Shown piece by piece: positions 51,889 to 62,651 of a DNA stretch of 64,000 nt (position 1 is its first letter; each line of letters begins with the position of its first letter). This DNA comes from Pseudomonadota bacterium (GTDB taxonomy: Bacteria > Pseudomonadota > Gammaproteobacteria > Burkholderiales > Burkholderiaceae_C), in assembly GCA_021808525.1 (NCBI GenBank), contig JAKBBK010000003.1:34586-98585 (forward strand). Reading direction: 5' to 3'. The notes beneath the pieces were generated by a model, which had not been told where the DNA came from, did no database searches, and was given only the letters and a program-made list of their open reading frames with translations. The position numbers were made by a program, and so were the translations under genes.

Positions 51889-54800
51889 ATGTCCGGCGAA
51901 GCTCCCCGCGAGGCGCCCGGGCAGGACGGCACCGACCGGCCCAGCCCCTCGCGCATCTTCATCCTGCGCCCCATCGCGACCTCGCTGCTGATGATCGCGG
52001 TGCTGGTGGCGGGCCTGGTCGGCCTGCGCCTGCTGCCCCAGGCCCCGCTGCCCGAGGTCGACTACCCGACCATCCAGGTGACCACGCTGTACCCGGGGGC
52101 CAGCCCCGACGTGATGTCCTCCTCGGTGACCGCGCCGCTGGAACGCCAGTTCGGACAGATGCCCGGGCTGGGGCAGATGTGGTCGGTGAGCTCCGGGGGC
52201 GCCTCGGTGGTCACCCTGCGCTTCGACCTGTCGCTGCCCCTGGACGTGGCCGAGCAGGAAGTGCAGGCGGCCATCAACGCGGCCGGCGCGCTGCTGCCCA
52301 CGGACCTGCCGCAGCCGCCGGTGTACGCCAAGGTCAACCCGGCCGACGCGCCGGTGATCACCCTCGGACTGACCTCCGGCACCCTGCCGCTGACCACGCT
52401 GTACGACCTGGCCGACACCCGCCTGAGCCAGAAGCTCTCGCAGGTGCCGGGGGTGGGGCTGGTCACGCTGTCGGGGGGCCACAAGCCGGCCATCCGCATC
52501 CAGGTGGATGCGCGCGCGCTGGCGGTGCGCGGAATCGGCCTGGATGCCGTGCGCACGGCCATCGCCAATGCCAACGTGAACAGCCCCAAGGGCAGCATCG
52601 ACGGCAGCCAGCAGGCCTTCACCATCGACGCCAACGACCAGATCGGCACGCCGCAGCAATACCGCGACCTGATCATCGGCACCAGCGGCGGCGCCGTGGT
52701 GCGCCTGGGCGACGTGGCGCAGGTGGAAACCGGGGCCGAGAACGCCTGGCAGGGCGCCCTGGTCGACGGCAAGCCCGGCATCGTCATCAACGTGCAGCGC
52801 CAGCCGGGCGCCAACGTGATCCAGGTGGTGGACCAGATCCGCAAGCTGCTGCCGGCGCTGCGCGCCCAATTGCCCGAGTCCGCCAGGCTGGACGTGCTGT
52901 CGGATCGCACGGTGACCATCCGCGCGGCGATCTCCGACGTCAGCTTCGAGCTCGTGCTGTCGGTGGTGCTGGTGGTGCTGGTGATCTTCGCCTTCCTGCG
53001 CAGCGCGCGCGCGACCTTCATTCCGGCCACCGCGGTTCCGCTGGCCCTGGTGGGCACCTTCGGGGCCATGTACCTGCTGGGTTTTTCCATCAACACCCTG
53101 ACCCTGATGGCCCTGACCATCGCCACGGGCTTCGTGGTGGACGACGCGATCGTCATGATCGAGAACGTGGCGCGGCACATCGAGCAGGGCGAGCCGCCGA
53201 TGCGTGCCGCCCTCAGGGGGGCCGCGCAGATCGGCTTCACCATCATCTCGCTGACCTTCTCGCTGATCGCCGTGCTGATCCCCCTGCTGTTCATGGGGGA
53301 CGTGGTCGGGCGCCTGTTCCGCGAGTTCGCCATCACCCTGGCGGTGGCCATCGTGATCTCCGCCGGCGTGTCGCTGAGCTTCACGCCGATGCTGTGCGCG
53401 CGCCTGCTGCGCCATGTGCCCGAGTCCGGGCAGGGGCGCTGGTTCCGTGCCTCCGGCAAGGCGCTGGACGCCCTGGCCGATGCCTACGCCCGCGCGCTGG
53501 GCTGGGTGCTGCGCCACCAGCGCGCGGTGCTGGTCGCCTCGGTCGGGCTGGTGCTTCTCACCGGCCTGCTGTACGCGCTGATGCCCAAGGGTTTCTTCCC
53601 GGTGGAGGACACCGGCCTGATCGAGGGCACGGCGGTGGCCGCGCAGGACGTGTCCTTCCGCGCCATGGAGCAGCGCCAGTCGGCGCTGGTGCAGGCCCTG
53701 CTGCGCGACCCGGCGGTGGCCAGCGTATCGGCCGTGGCGGGCATCGACGGCACCAACACCACCATGAACAGTTCGCGCCTGCTGATCAGCCTGAAGCCGC
53801 TGGCGCAGCGCGGCGAGCGCGTCGTCGCGGTGCAGCAGGGCCTGCAGAAGCTGGCGGAGGCGGTGCCCGGCGTCAGGCTGTACATGCAGCCGGTGCAGGA
53901 CCTGAGCATCGACGACCTGCTCAGCCGCTACACCTACCAGTTCAGCCTGTCGGCCACCAACTCCGCCGACCTGCGCCTGGCCGTGCAGCGCCTGCTGCCG
54001 CGCCTGCGCGGGCTGCCGCAACTGGCCGGGGTCAGCGACGACCTGCAGGACCAGGGCCTGCAGGCCTACGTGGACGTGGACCGCGCCAGCGCAGCGCGCC
54101 TGGGCCTGAGCATGAGCGCCATCGATGCCGCGCTGTACGATGCCTTCGGGCAGCGCCTGGTGTCCACCGTGTTCACCCAGTCCGCGCAGTACCGCGTGGT
54201 GCTGGGGGTACGCGTGCCCCCGGGCGCCGGGCTGGAAGCCTTCGACAAGGTCTACCTGAGCACTTCCACGGGGCAGCAGGTGCCGCTGCGCGCGGTGGCG
54301 CGCATCGAGCAGCGCAGCACGCCCCTGGCGCGCGACCACCTGGGGCAGTTCCCGGCCGTGCTGCTGTCCTTCGACCTGTCTCCCGGCACCTCGCTGGGGG
54401 CCGCGGTGCAGGCCATCCAGGGCGCCGCCGCGAAGGCCGGGCTGCCGCCCACGGTGAGCCTGCGATTCCAGGGGGCGGCCAGCGCCTTCCAGGCCGCGCT
54501 GTCCAACGAGCTGTGGCTGCTGCTGGCCGCGGTGGCGACCATGTACATCGTGCTGGGCGTGCTGTACGAGAGCTACATCCACCCGGTGACCATCCTGTCG
54601 ACCCTGCCGTCGGCCGGCATCGGCGCGCTGCTGGCGCTGATGGCCACCGGGCATGACCTCAGCGTGATCGCCATCATCGGCATCGTGCTGCTCATCGGCA
54701 TCGTGCAGAAGAACGCCATCCTGATGGTCGACTTCGCGCTGGACGCGCAGCGCCGCCAGGGCATGCCGGCCGAGCAGGCCATGCTGCAGGCCGCGCGCCT

Positions 54801-55044
54801 GCGCCTGCGGCCCATCCTGATGACCACCTTCGCCGCGCTGTTCGGCGCCGTGCCCCTGGTGGTCGGCGGGGGCATGGGGGCCGAGCTGCGCCAGCCGCTG
54901 GGCATCTCGCTGATCGGCGGGCTGCTGCTGTCGCAATTGCTCACCCTGTTCACCACGCCGGTGATCTATCTGGGCTTCGACCGGCTGGCCGCGCGGGTGG
55001 GCGCCAGGCGGCGCCGCGACGGCGGCGCGGAGGCCGGGGCGTGA
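51889..55044 (+). CDS. mdtB: RND efflux permease (MdtB-like)
   Basis: [56 protein letters not shown]. Confidence 0.92.
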   Translation: MSGEAPREAPGQDGTDRPSPSRIFILRPIATSLLMIAVLVAGLVGLRLLPQAPLPEVDYPTIQVTTLYPGASPDVMSSSVTAPLERQFGQMPGLGQMWSVSSGGASVVTLRFDLSLPLDVAEQEVQAAINAAGALLPTDLPQPPVYAKVNPADAPVITLGLTSGTLPLTTLYDLADTRLSQKLSQVPGVGLVTLSGGHKPAIRIQVDARALAVRGIGLDAVRTAIANANVNSPKGSIDGSQQAFTIDANDQIGTPQQYRDLIIGTSGGAVVRLGDVAQVETGAENAWQGALVDGKPGIVINVQRQPGANVIQVVDQIRKLLPALRAQLPESARLDVLSDRTVTIRAAISDVSFELVLSVVLVVLVIFAFLRSARATFIPATAVPLALVGTFGAMYLLGFSINTLTLMALTIATGFVVDDAIVMIENVARHIEQGEPPMRAALRGAAQIGFTIISLTFSLIAVLIPLLFMGDVVGRLFREFAITLAVAIVISAGVSLSFTPMLCARLLRHVPESGQGRWFRASGKALDALADAYARALGWVLRHQRAVLVASVGLVLLTGLLYALMPKGFFPVEDTGLIEGTAVAAQDVSFRAMEQRQSALVQALLRDPAVASVSAVAGIDGTNTTMNSSRLLISLKPLAQRGERVVAVQQGLQKLAEAVPGVRLYMQPVQDLSIDDLLSRYTYQFSLSATNSADLRLAVQRLLPRLRGLPQLAGVSDDLQDQGLQAYVDVDRASAARLGLSMSAIDAALYDAFGQRLVSTVFTQSAQYRVVLGVRVPPGAGLEAFDKVYLSTSTGQQVPLRAVARIEQRSTPLARDHLGQFPAVLLSFDLSPGTSLGAAVQAIQGAAAKAGLPPTVSLRFQGAASAFQAALSNELWLLLAAVATMYIVLGVLYESYIHPVTILSTLPSAGIGALLALMATGHDLSVIAIIGIVLLIGIVQKNAILMVDFALDAQRRQGMPAEQAMLQAARLRLRPILMTTFAALFGAVPLVVGGGMGAELRQPLGISLIGGLLLSQLLTLFTTPVIYLGFDRLAARVGARRRRDGGAEAGA

Positions 55045-58000
55045 ACCTCAGCGCCCCCTTCATCCGGCGCAGCGTGGGCACCACGCTGCTGGCGCTGGCC
55101 GTGCTGCTGGCGGGCATCATCGCCTTTCGCCAGTTGCCGGTCTCCCCGTTGCCGCAGGTGGACTTTCCCACCATCACGGTGCAGGCCAGCCTGGCGGGGG
55201 CCAGCCCCGAGGTCATGGCCGCCACCGTGGCCACCCCGCTGGAGCGCGCGCTGGGCACGATCTCCGGCATCAGCCAGATGACCTCCAGCAGCGACCAGGG
55301 CTCGACCCGCGTCGTGCTGCAGTTCGGCCTGTCCAAGAACATCGACGACGCGGCGCGCGAGGTGCAGGCCGCGCTCAACGCCGCGCGACCCCTGCTGCCC
55401 AGCGGCCTGGCGGGCAACCCGACCTACCACAAGGTCAACCCCGCCGATTCGCCCATCATGATCATCGCGCTGACCTCGGCGACCCTGTCGCGCGGCCAGA
55501 TGTACGACGCGGCCTCGACCATCCTGGCGCAGAAGATCTCCCAGCTTCCGGGCATCGGCCAGGTCAACGTGGGCGGCTCCGCGCTGCCGGCCGTGCGCGT
55601 CGAGCTCGACGTGCCACGCCTGGACTCCCTGGGCCTGGGGCTGGAGCAGGTGCGCCAGGCCATCGCCGCGGCCAACGTCGACGCCCCCAAGGGCGCCATC
55701 GACAGCGGCGGCCGGCGCTGGCAGGTGGGGGCCAACGACCAGCTCAGCCTGCCCGAGGCCTACAGCCACGTGGTGGTGGCCTGGCGCAACGGGGTCGCGG
55801 TGCCCCTGTCGGACGTGGCCACGGTGAGCGAGGGCCTGCAGGACAACCAGAACGTGGGCCTGGCCGACGGCCAGCCGGCGGTGCTGCTGATCGTGTTCCG
55901 CCAGCCTGGCGCGAACATCATCCAGGCCGTGGACGGCGTGCAGGCCGCGCTTCCGCGCCTGCGGGCCTCGATCCCCGCGGCCATCGACGTGCGGGTGCTG
56001 TCGGACCGCACCACCACCATCCGCGCCTCGTTGCGCGACGTCGAGAGCACGCTGGTGATCGCCGTGCTGCTGGTGGTGCTGGTGGTGTGGCTGTTCCTGC
56101 GCGACTGGCGCGCCACGCTGATCCCCGCGCTGGCCGTTCCGCTGTCGCTGGTCGGCACCTTCGCCGCCATGTGGCTGCTCGGGTACTCGCTGGACAATCT
56201 GTCCCTGATGGCCCTGATCGTCGCCACGGGGTTCGTGGTGGACGACGCCATCGTGGTCACCGAGAACATCTCCCGCCATGTCGAGGCCGGCGAGCCGGCG
56301 CTGCAGGCGGCGCTGCGCGGAGCCCGCGAGGTGGGCTTCACCGTGTTGTCCATGAGCCTGTCGCTGGTCGCGGTGTTCCTGCCGGTGCTGTTCATGGGGG
56401 GCATCGTGGGGCGCCTGTTCCACGAGTTCGCGGTGACCCTGTCGGTGGCCATTGGCATTTCCCTGCTGGTGTCGCTGACGGTCACGCCCATGCTGGCCTC
56501 GCGCTGGCTGCGGGCGCATGCGCCGCGTCGGCAGGGGACGCGGGCCTCGCGCCTGGAGCGGGTCTGGGACGGCGTGCACGATGCCTATGCCCGCAGCCTG
56601 CGCACGGCGCTGCGCCACCCGCTGCTCATGCTGCTGGTGTTCGCGGGCAGCATCGGGCTCAGCGCCTACCTGTACGCGGTGGTGCCCAAGGGCTTCTTCC
56701 CCACGCAGGACACCGGGCTGCTGCTGGGCCACGTATCGGCCGATCAGTCCAGCTCCTTCCAGTCCATGAGCCGACGCCTGGGCACCATCGAGCGGATCGT
56801 GCGCCGCAATCCGGCCGTGCAGGACGTGATGGCCTTTTCCAGCAGCGGCGACGGGGCCTTCCTGTACATGCAGCTCAAGCCCATTTCCGAGCGCGTGGGC
56901 GTGCAGCAGGTGATGATGCAACTGCACGCCGCGCTGTCCCGCCTGGGCGGGGTGCAGGTGTTCCTGTTCCCCGGCCAGGACATCCATGTCGGCGGCCGGC
57001 CGGCGCAGGCCACCTACGAGTACACCTTGCAGTCCAACGACCTGGAAACCCTGCTGCGCTGGGAGCCTCGGGTGCTGGCGGCCTTCCAGCGCCTTCCCGG
57101 GCTGAACAACGTCAACAGCGACCAGCAGGCCTCGGGCCTGGAGCTGCGCCTGGCCATCGACCGCACGGCCGCGGCGCGCCTGGGCATTCCCATCGCCACC
57201 ATCGACGCCACCCTCAACGACGCCTTCGGACAGCGTCTGATCTCCACCATCTACGCGCCCCTGAACCAGTATCGGGTGGTCATGGAGGCGGCGCCGCAAT
57301 GGCGTCGCGACCGCCAGGCCCTGCGGCGCCTGCACGTGGTGGCCCCGTCGGGCGCGGTGGTGCCCCTGTCGCAGCTCGTGCACTACGAGCTGAGCAACAC
57401 GCCGCTTTCGGTGAACCACCAGGGGCTGTTCGCATCCTCGACCCTGTTCTTCAACCTCGACCCGGGGGTCACGCTCAGCCAGGCGCAGACCCGCATCCAG
57501 CAGGCGCTGGCGCAGATCCAGCTGCCCTCGAGCATCCACGGGGGCTTCCAGGGCACCGCCCAGGTGTTCGCGCAGACCCTGCACGACCAGCCGCTGTTCA
57601 TCCTGGCGGCGATCTTCGCCATCTACATCGTGCTGGGCATGCTGTATGAGAGCACCCTGCACCCGCTGACCATCCTGTCCACGCTGCCGCCGGCCGGGGT
57701 CGGCGCGGTGCTGGCGCTGATGCTGTTCCACACCGAGTTCTCGATCATCGCGCTGATCGGCGTGTTCCTGCTCATCGGCATCGTCAAGAAGAACGCCATC
57801 CTGATGGTGGACTTCGCGCTGCAGTCCGAGCGCGAGCTGGGGCTGGATCCCCGCGAGGCCATCTACATGGCCGCCACGCTGCGCCTGCGCCCGATTCTCA
57901 TGACCACCATGGCGGCGCTGTTCACGGCGCTTCCGCTGGCCCTGGTCACCGGCAACGGGGCGGAGCTGCGCCAGCCCCTGGGCATCGCCATCGCCGGCGG

Positions 58001-58133
58001 GCTGCTGGTCAGCCAGGCGCTGACCCTGTACACCACCCCGGTGATCTATCTCGAACTCGACCGCCTGCGCCGCTGGACCCTGAGCCGCTTCGGGCGCAGC
58101 GGTCGGCCGCTGTCCCTGGATTCCCGACCATGA
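55041..58133 (+). CDS. mdtC: RND efflux permease (MdtC-like; GTG start)
   Basis: [49 protein letters not shown] overlap with mdtB. Confidence 0.92.
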   Translation: MNLSAPFIRRSVGTTLLALAVLLAGIIAFRQLPVSPLPQVDFPTITVQASLAGASPEVMAATVATPLERALGTISGISQMTSSSDQGSTRVVLQFGLSKNIDDAAREVQAALNAARPLLPSGLAGNPTYHKVNPADSPIMIIALTSATLSRGQMYDAASTILAQKISQLPGIGQVNVGGSALPAVRVELDVPRLDSLGLGLEQVRQAIAAANVDAPKGAIDSGGRRWQVGANDQLSLPEAYSHVVVAWRNGVAVPLSDVATVSEGLQDNQNVGLADGQPAVLLIVFRQPGANIIQAVDGVQAALPRLRASIPAAIDVRVLSDRTTTIRASLRDVESTLVIAVLLVVLVVWLFLRDWRATLIPALAVPLSLVGTFAAMWLLGYSLDNLSLMALIVATGFVVDDAIVVTENISRHVEAGEPALQAALRGAREVGFTVLSMSLSLVAVFLPVLFMGGIVGRLFHEFAVTLSVAIGISLLVSLTVTPMLASRWLRAHAPRRQGTRASRLERVWDGVHDAYARSLRTALRHPLLMLLVFAGSIGLSAYLYAVVPKGFFPTQDTGLLLGHVSADQSSSFQSMSRRLGTIERIVRRNPAVQDVMAFSSSGDGAFLYMQLKPISERVGVQQVMMQLHAALSRLGGVQVFLFPGQDIHVGGRPAQATYEYTLQSNDLETLLRWEPRVLAAFQRLPGLNNVNSDQQASGLELRLAIDRTAAARLGIPIATIDATLNDAFGQRLISTIYAPLNQYRVVMEAAPQWRRDRQALRRLHVVAPSGAVVPLSQLVHYELSNTPLSVNHQGLFASSTLFFNLDPGVTLSQAQTRIQQALAQIQLPSSIHGGFQGTAQVFAQTLHDQPLFILAAIFAIYIVLGMLYESTLHPLTILSTLPPAGVGAVLALMLFHTEFSIIALIGVFLLIGIVKKNAILMVDFALQSERELGLDPREAIYMAATLRLRPILMTTMAALFTALPLALVTGNGAELRQPLGIAIAGGLLVSQALTLYTTPVIYLELDRLRRWTLSRFGRSGRPLSLDSRP

Positions 58134-59635
58134 AGCCCGACATGCTCCCCCTGGTCTCGCGCGCCGGGCGCGCGATGGGCGACCGCTTGCGCACAGGCTC
58201 GCGGACCTGCCTGCGTACCTGCCTGCGCACCTGCCTGTTCGCCTGCTCCTGCGCCTGCCTGCTCGCGGCCTGCGCGGCGCGCCCGCCCATGCCGCCGCTG
58301 CACGAGCAGCTGCCCGCGGCCTACGCCGCCGAGCCCGGCTGGCGCGAGCTCGGCGAGGCCACGCCCATGCCCGCGGACGGGGCCTGGTGGCAGGTGTTCG
58401 GCGATCCGAGCCTGGATCGCCTGGAGCGCGAGCTGGGGCGGCACAACCAGAGCCTGGCCGCGCAACTCGCCGTGTACCAGCAGGCGCAGGCGGCCCTGGA
58501 GCAGGCTCGCGCGGCCTACGCGCCGGTGCTGCAGGCCACGGCCGCGGCGACCCGATCGCGCAACCTGCCCGCGCAGGGCGCCGCGCCATCCGCGCAGAAC
58601 AGCTTCAGCGCCGGCCTGCAGGCCAGCTGGGAACCCGATCTGTGGGGCAGCGTGCGCCTGCAGGTGGAGCAGGGCAGGGCCAACGCGCAGGCCAGCCATG
58701 CCACCTTGCGTTCCACCCGCCTCAGCCTGGAAGCCAGCCTGGCGAGCACCTACCTGCAACTGCGTACCGTGGATGCCCAGGAGCGGCTGGCCGACGCCAC
58801 GGTGGGCGACTACACCCGTGCCCTGCAACTCACCCGGTCGCGCTACCAGGCCGGCGTGGACACGGCGGCCAACGTCGCGCAGGCGCGTACCCAGTTGCTG
58901 CAGGCGCAGACCACCCGCACCGACCTGCAGGTCACGCGCCGGCAGTTGCTGGACGCCATCGCCGTGCTCGTCGGCCAGCCGGCGCCCGGTTTCGTGCTGG
59001 CGCCCGACGGGGATCTGCCGGCGGTGCCGCGCGTGCCGGCCGGCGTGCCGGCGGAACTTCTGCTGCGCCGGCCCGACCTGGCCGCCGCCTCGCAGCAGGT
59101 GCTGGCCGCCAACGCGCAGATCGGCATCGACCAGCGCGCCTGGCTGCCCACCATCACCCTGGGCACCTCCGCCGGAGCGCAGGCCGCCACCCTGGCGCAA
59201 CTGTTCAGCGCGCCGACCCTGTACTGGTCCCTGGGCCCCAGCCTGGCGGCGACCCTGTTCGACGGCGGCCTGCGCAGCGCCAGACTCGCGGCCGGCCGCG
59301 CCGCGTACCGGCAGACCGTGGCCGTGTACCGGCAGGACGTGCTGCAGGCCATGCAGCAGGTGCAGGACAACCTGTACGCCCAGGCCATCCTGCGCCACGA
59401 GGCCCGCCAGCAGGAGCAGGTGGTGCGGGCGGCCGAGGTCTCGCTGCGCCTGGCGCTGAACCAGTACAAGGCCGGAACCGCGGATTACCTGGGCGTGATC
59501 ACGGCCCAGACCACGGCGACCAGCGCGCGCAACGCGGTGTTGACCCTGCGCAACCGGCGCTACGCGGCGGCGGTGAACCTGATCGCCGCGCTGGGCGGAT
59601 CCTGGGGCGGCGCCGCGGCGTCGCCCAGGCGATAG
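58130..59635 (+). CDS. RND efflux outer-membrane lipoprotein (NodT/OprM family)
   Basis: Cys-rich signal with LAAC lipobox; QVFGDPSLDRLERELGRHNQSLAAQ...; ATGA overlap with mdtC. Confidence 0.9.
   Translation: MKPDMLPLVSRAGRAMGDRLRTGSRTCLRTCLRTCLFACSCACLLAACAARPPMPPLHEQLPAAYAAEPGWRELGEATPMPADGAWWQVFGDPSLDRLERELGRHNQSLAAQLAVYQQAQAALEQARAAYAPVLQATAAATRSRNLPAQGAAPSAQNSFSAGLQASWEPDLWGSVRLQVEQGRANAQASHATLRSTRLSLEASLASTYLQLRTVDAQERLADATVGDYTRALQLTRSRYQAGVDTAANVAQARTQLLQAQTTRTDLQVTRRQLLDAIAVLVGQPAPGFVLAPDGDLPAVPRVPAGVPAELLLRRPDLAAASQQVLAANAQIGIDQRAWLPTITLGTSAGAQAATLAQLFSAPTLYWSLGPSLAATLFDGGLRSARLAAGRAAYRQTVAVYRQDVLQAMQQVQDNLYAQAILRHEARQQEQVVRAAEVSLRLALNQYKAGTADYLGVITAQTTATSARNAVLTLRNRRYAAAVNLIAALGGSWGGAAASPRR
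58205..58264 (+). repeat. Five imperfect in-frame 12-bp units (acctgcctgcgt-like) in the OMF signal peptide
   Basis: Encodes TCLR-TCLR-TCLF-ACSC-ACLL. Confidence 0.8.
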
Positions 59636-59660
59636 ACTGGGGCTTTTCGGACCCAGGCCC

Positions 59661-61142
59661 ATGTCGTCCCCTTCGACACCCGGCGCGGCGGCGAGGCCGC
59701 CGACTGGCGCAGCCGAGCCACCCGATCTGCGCGACGAGCCGCTGAGCCTGGCGCGCTTCGTCGAATTGTTCACGGCGGTGATGCTGCCCATCCTGCTGGC
59801 GGCCATCGACCAGACCCTGCTGGCCACGGCCACGCCGGCCATCGCGCGTGATTTCGACAACCTGCGCGACAGCACCTGGATCGCCGTGGGCTACCTGCTG
59901 GCTTCCACCATCATGGCGCCGCTGTACGGGCGCCTGGGCGATCGCTACGGGCGCCGCGACGCACTGCTGGGCGCGCTCGCGCTGTTCGCGCTGGGATCGC
60001 TGGCCTGCACGGCCAGCCCCGGCATGTGGTGGTTGATCGGCGCGCGGGTGCTGCAGGGCCTGGGCGGCGGCGGCCTGATGGTCATGAGCCAGGCGCTGAT
60101 CGGCGAGGTGGTGTCGCCGCGCCAGCGCCCGCGCTTCCAGGCCTGGCTCAGCGGGGTGTTCGTGCTGTCCAGCGTGGTCGGACCGGTGCTGGGCGGCATC
60201 GTGGTCAGCCGCTACAGCTGGCGCTGGCTGTTCGTGGCCAATCTGCCGCTGTGCGCGATCGCGGCGTGGCGGGTCGGGCGCCTCGCCAAGGGCGCCGGAC
60301 ATGCCGAACCGGGCCAGGGACACGATGCCGCCGGGGTGCTGATGTTCGCCGGCTGCGCGGGGCTGGCCCTGCTGTGGCTGACCCTGGCCGGGCACCGCTT
60401 CGCCTGGCTTTCGCTGCCCAGCCTGCTCATGGCCGGCTGCGCGCTGCTGCTGGGAGGGCTGCTGGTACGCCACGAACGCCGCCAGCGCCATCCCTTCCTG
60501 CCGCTGGAGCTCCTGCGCATTCCCGCCACCGCGTGGACCGCGCTGACCGTGGTGCTGTTCGCCTCCTGCATGTTCGCGCTGGTGTTCTTCCTGCCCGTGT
60601 ACCTGCAGATCGCGCGCCACGGCAGCGCGGCACGCGCCGGCCTGCTGCTGTTGCCGCTGACCGCGGGCGTCGTGCTGGGATCCAACGTCACCGGGCGCAT
60701 CATCGCGCGCAGCGGGCGCCCGGATCTGCCCGCGCGCCACGGGCTGATCGTGTCCGCCCTGGCCTTGCTGGCGCTGGCACTGGCACCCCCCGCGGGCCTG
60801 GAGGTGGGGGCGCTGGGCCTGATCGCCGGCCTCGGATTCGGCAGCGTGATGCCCAGCTCGCAACTGCTGGTGCAGGCGGTGGCCGGACGCAGCCGCCTGG
60901 GGGCCGCCGCGGCGACCATCTCCCTGGCCCGCTCCACCGGCGCCTCGCTGGGCACCGCGGTGTTCGGCAGCCTGGTGTTCGGCATCGCCACGCCGGCCGA
61001 CCTGCACGCCGCGCTGAACGCGTCCAGCGCGGTCGCGACCCGGCGTGTCACCGAGGCCTTCCACATCGGCTTCGGCGCGGCCGCGCTGGTGGCGCTGGCG
61101 GCGGTGTTCGCAGCCCGGAAGGTGCCGAAGGTCGAGTTGTAG
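59661..61142 (+). CDS. DHA2-family (EmrB/QacA) MFS drug transporter
   Basis: LPILLAAIDQTLLATATPAIARDF, GRLGDRYGRRDALL, many TM segments. Confidence 0.9.
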   Translation: MSSPSTPGAAARPPTGAAEPPDLRDEPLSLARFVELFTAVMLPILLAAIDQTLLATATPAIARDFDNLRDSTWIAVGYLLASTIMAPLYGRLGDRYGRRDALLGALALFALGSLACTASPGMWWLIGARVLQGLGGGGLMVMSQALIGEVVSPRQRPRFQAWLSGVFVLSSVVGPVLGGIVVSRYSWRWLFVANLPLCAIAAWRVGRLAKGAGHAEPGQGHDAAGVLMFAGCAGLALLWLTLAGHRFAWLSLPSLLMAGCALLLGGLLVRHERRQRHPFLPLELLRIPATAWTALTVVLFASCMFALVFFLPVYLQIARHGSAARAGLLLLPLTAGVVLGSNVTGRIIARSGRPDLPARHGLIVSALALLALALAPPAGLEVGALGLIAGLGFGSVMPSSQLLVQAVAGRSRLGAAAATISLARSTGASLGTAVFGSLVFGIATPADLHAALNASSAVATRRVTEAFHIGFGAAALVALAAVFAARKVPKVEL

Positions 61143-61239
61143 GGCGGGCCGGCGGCTTTTGTCGCGGGCTTTGTCCTGGATCATGCGGCGCAGGCACCGT
61201 CGCGGCTAGAGTCGGGCCTTTCGCTGGGGGTCCAAGACC

Positions 61240-61752
61240 GTGCAAGCTCCTCCCGTCGTCCCGCCCTGGTGGCGCCAGCCCTGGCCCTGGGCCCTGATCG
61301 CCCTGCCGGGCTCGATGGTGCTCATCGGTTTCGCGCTGCTGGCCGTGGCCATGCACGGGCGCGACAGCCTGGTCACCGGCCATCCCTACGAACGCGGGCT
61401 GCGCGTGGGCACCAGCATGCAGCAGGCGCAGCGCGCGCGCCAGCTGGGGCTCAGTGCGCAGATTTCCTGGCACGCGGGCCTGCTCAGCGTGCACCTGCGG
61501 CCGGCTCCCGCCGACCCCCTGCTGCACCTGCGCCTGCGCCACCCCCTGCGCCGCAGCGGCGACCTCGAGCTGGTGCTGCAGCGCAGTGCCCCCGGGGTCT
61601 ACCAGGCCACCGCGGTGCTCGACCCGGTGGTCTACGCCGCGCAGCTGCAGGGCAGCGACTGGAGCCTGACCGGGCGCTGGCGCGAGGACACGCCCACCAC
61701 GCTGTGGCCAGGCATCGCCGACGCCAGCGGAGACGCTCCCCAGGACGACTAA
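61240..61752 (+). CDS. FixH-like membrane protein (GTG start)
   Basis: PPWWRQPWPWALIALPGSMVLIGFALLAVAM...VTGHPYERGLRVGTSMQQAQRARQLGL. Confidence 0.75.
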   Translation: MQAPPVVPPWWRQPWPWALIALPGSMVLIGFALLAVAMHGRDSLVTGHPYERGLRVGTSMQQAQRARQLGLSAQISWHAGLLSVHLRPAPADPLLHLRLRHPLRRSGDLELVLQRSAPGVYQATAVLDPVVYAAQLQGSDWSLTGRWREDTPTTLWPGIADASGDAPQDD

Positions 61753-61756
61753 ACCC

Positions 61757-61824
61757 AGGAGCGTGGGCGGCAGAGGCTGAGCCTGCTGCAATGCGCGACG
61801 GCTCCCTCTGCCGCCCACACTCCT
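61757..61824. terminator. 20-bp-stem inverted repeat between convergent genes
   Basis: AGGAGCGTGGGCGGCAGAGG / CCTCTGCCGCCCACACTCCT, one mismatch, 28-nt loop. Confidence 0.65.
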
Positions 61825-62587
61825 AGCCCGGCAGCGACCCGCAGACCGGACAGTCCGGATTGCGCCGCAGCACCATGGTGCGGATGTCCATGTCCAGCGC
61901 ATCGATCAGCAGCAGCCGCCCGGCCAGGCTGCGACCGGCTCCGGCCAGGAGTTTCAGGGCTTCCAGGGCCTGCAGGCTGCCCACCACGCCCACCAGGGGC
62001 GCGATGACGCCCATCACCGCGCAGCGCACTTCCTCGACCGGCGCGTCGGGGGCGAACAGGCAGGCGTAGCAGGGCCCGCGCCCGGACTCCCCGGCCCGCG
62101 TGTCGAACACCCCCACCTGGCCGTCGAAGCCGATGGCCGCGCCGCTGACCAGGGGCACGCCGCGGCGCACGCAGGCGGCGTTCAGCGCGTGGCGGGTGGC
62201 GTAGTTGTCGCTGCAGTCCAGGGCCACCGAGGCGTCGGCCAGGAGTTCGTCCAGCAGCGCGGCGTCGGCGCGGCGGGCCACCGTGTGGATGCCGGGATGG
62301 GGATTGATCTGCTGCATGGCGATGCGCGCCGATTCCACCTTGGCCATGCCCAGGCGCTGCTCGGTGTGCGCGATCTGGCGCTGCAGGTTGGTGGCGTCGA
62401 CCTGGTCATCGTCCACCAGGGTGATGCGTCCCACGCCGGCGCCCGCCAGGTACAGCGCCACCGGAGAGCCCAGGCCGCCGGCACCCAGCACCAGGGCATG
62501 CGCGTCCAGGATGCGCTGCTGCCCCTCGATGCCCACGGCGTCGAGCAGGATGTGGCGCGAGTAGCGCAGCAGTTCGGAATCGTTCAT
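61823..62587 (-). CDS. moeB: MoeB/ThiF family adenylyltransferase
   Basis: RYSRHILLDAVGIEGQQRIL, LGAGGLGSPVALYLAGAGVGRITLVDDDQVDATNLQRQI, CxxC pairs. Confidence 0.92.
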   Translation of the reverse strand: MNDSELLRYSRHILLDAVGIEGQQRILDAHALVLGAGGLGSPVALYLAGAGVGRITLVDDDQVDATNLQRQIAHTEQRLGMAKVESARIAMQQINPHPGIHTVARRADAALLDELLADASVALDCSDNYATRHALNAACVRRGVPLVSGAAIGFDGQVGVFDTRAGESGRGPCYACLFAPDAPVEEVRCAVMGVIAPLVGVVGSLQALEALKLLAGAGRSLAGRLLLIDALDMDIRTMVLRRNPDCPVCGSLPG

Positions 62588-62651
62588 GCGGCGTGCCGCG
62601 GGGGCGGGCGGGGCCGCGACCTCCGTCCCGGCCCCGTTCTCGTCGTCTGCC

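Noticed and set aside
51589-58589. Very long minus-strand ORFs (1115 and 1207 aa) opposite mdtB/mdtC
   Set aside because: Gln/His/Arg-rich shadow ORFs mirroring the RND genes; no motifs.
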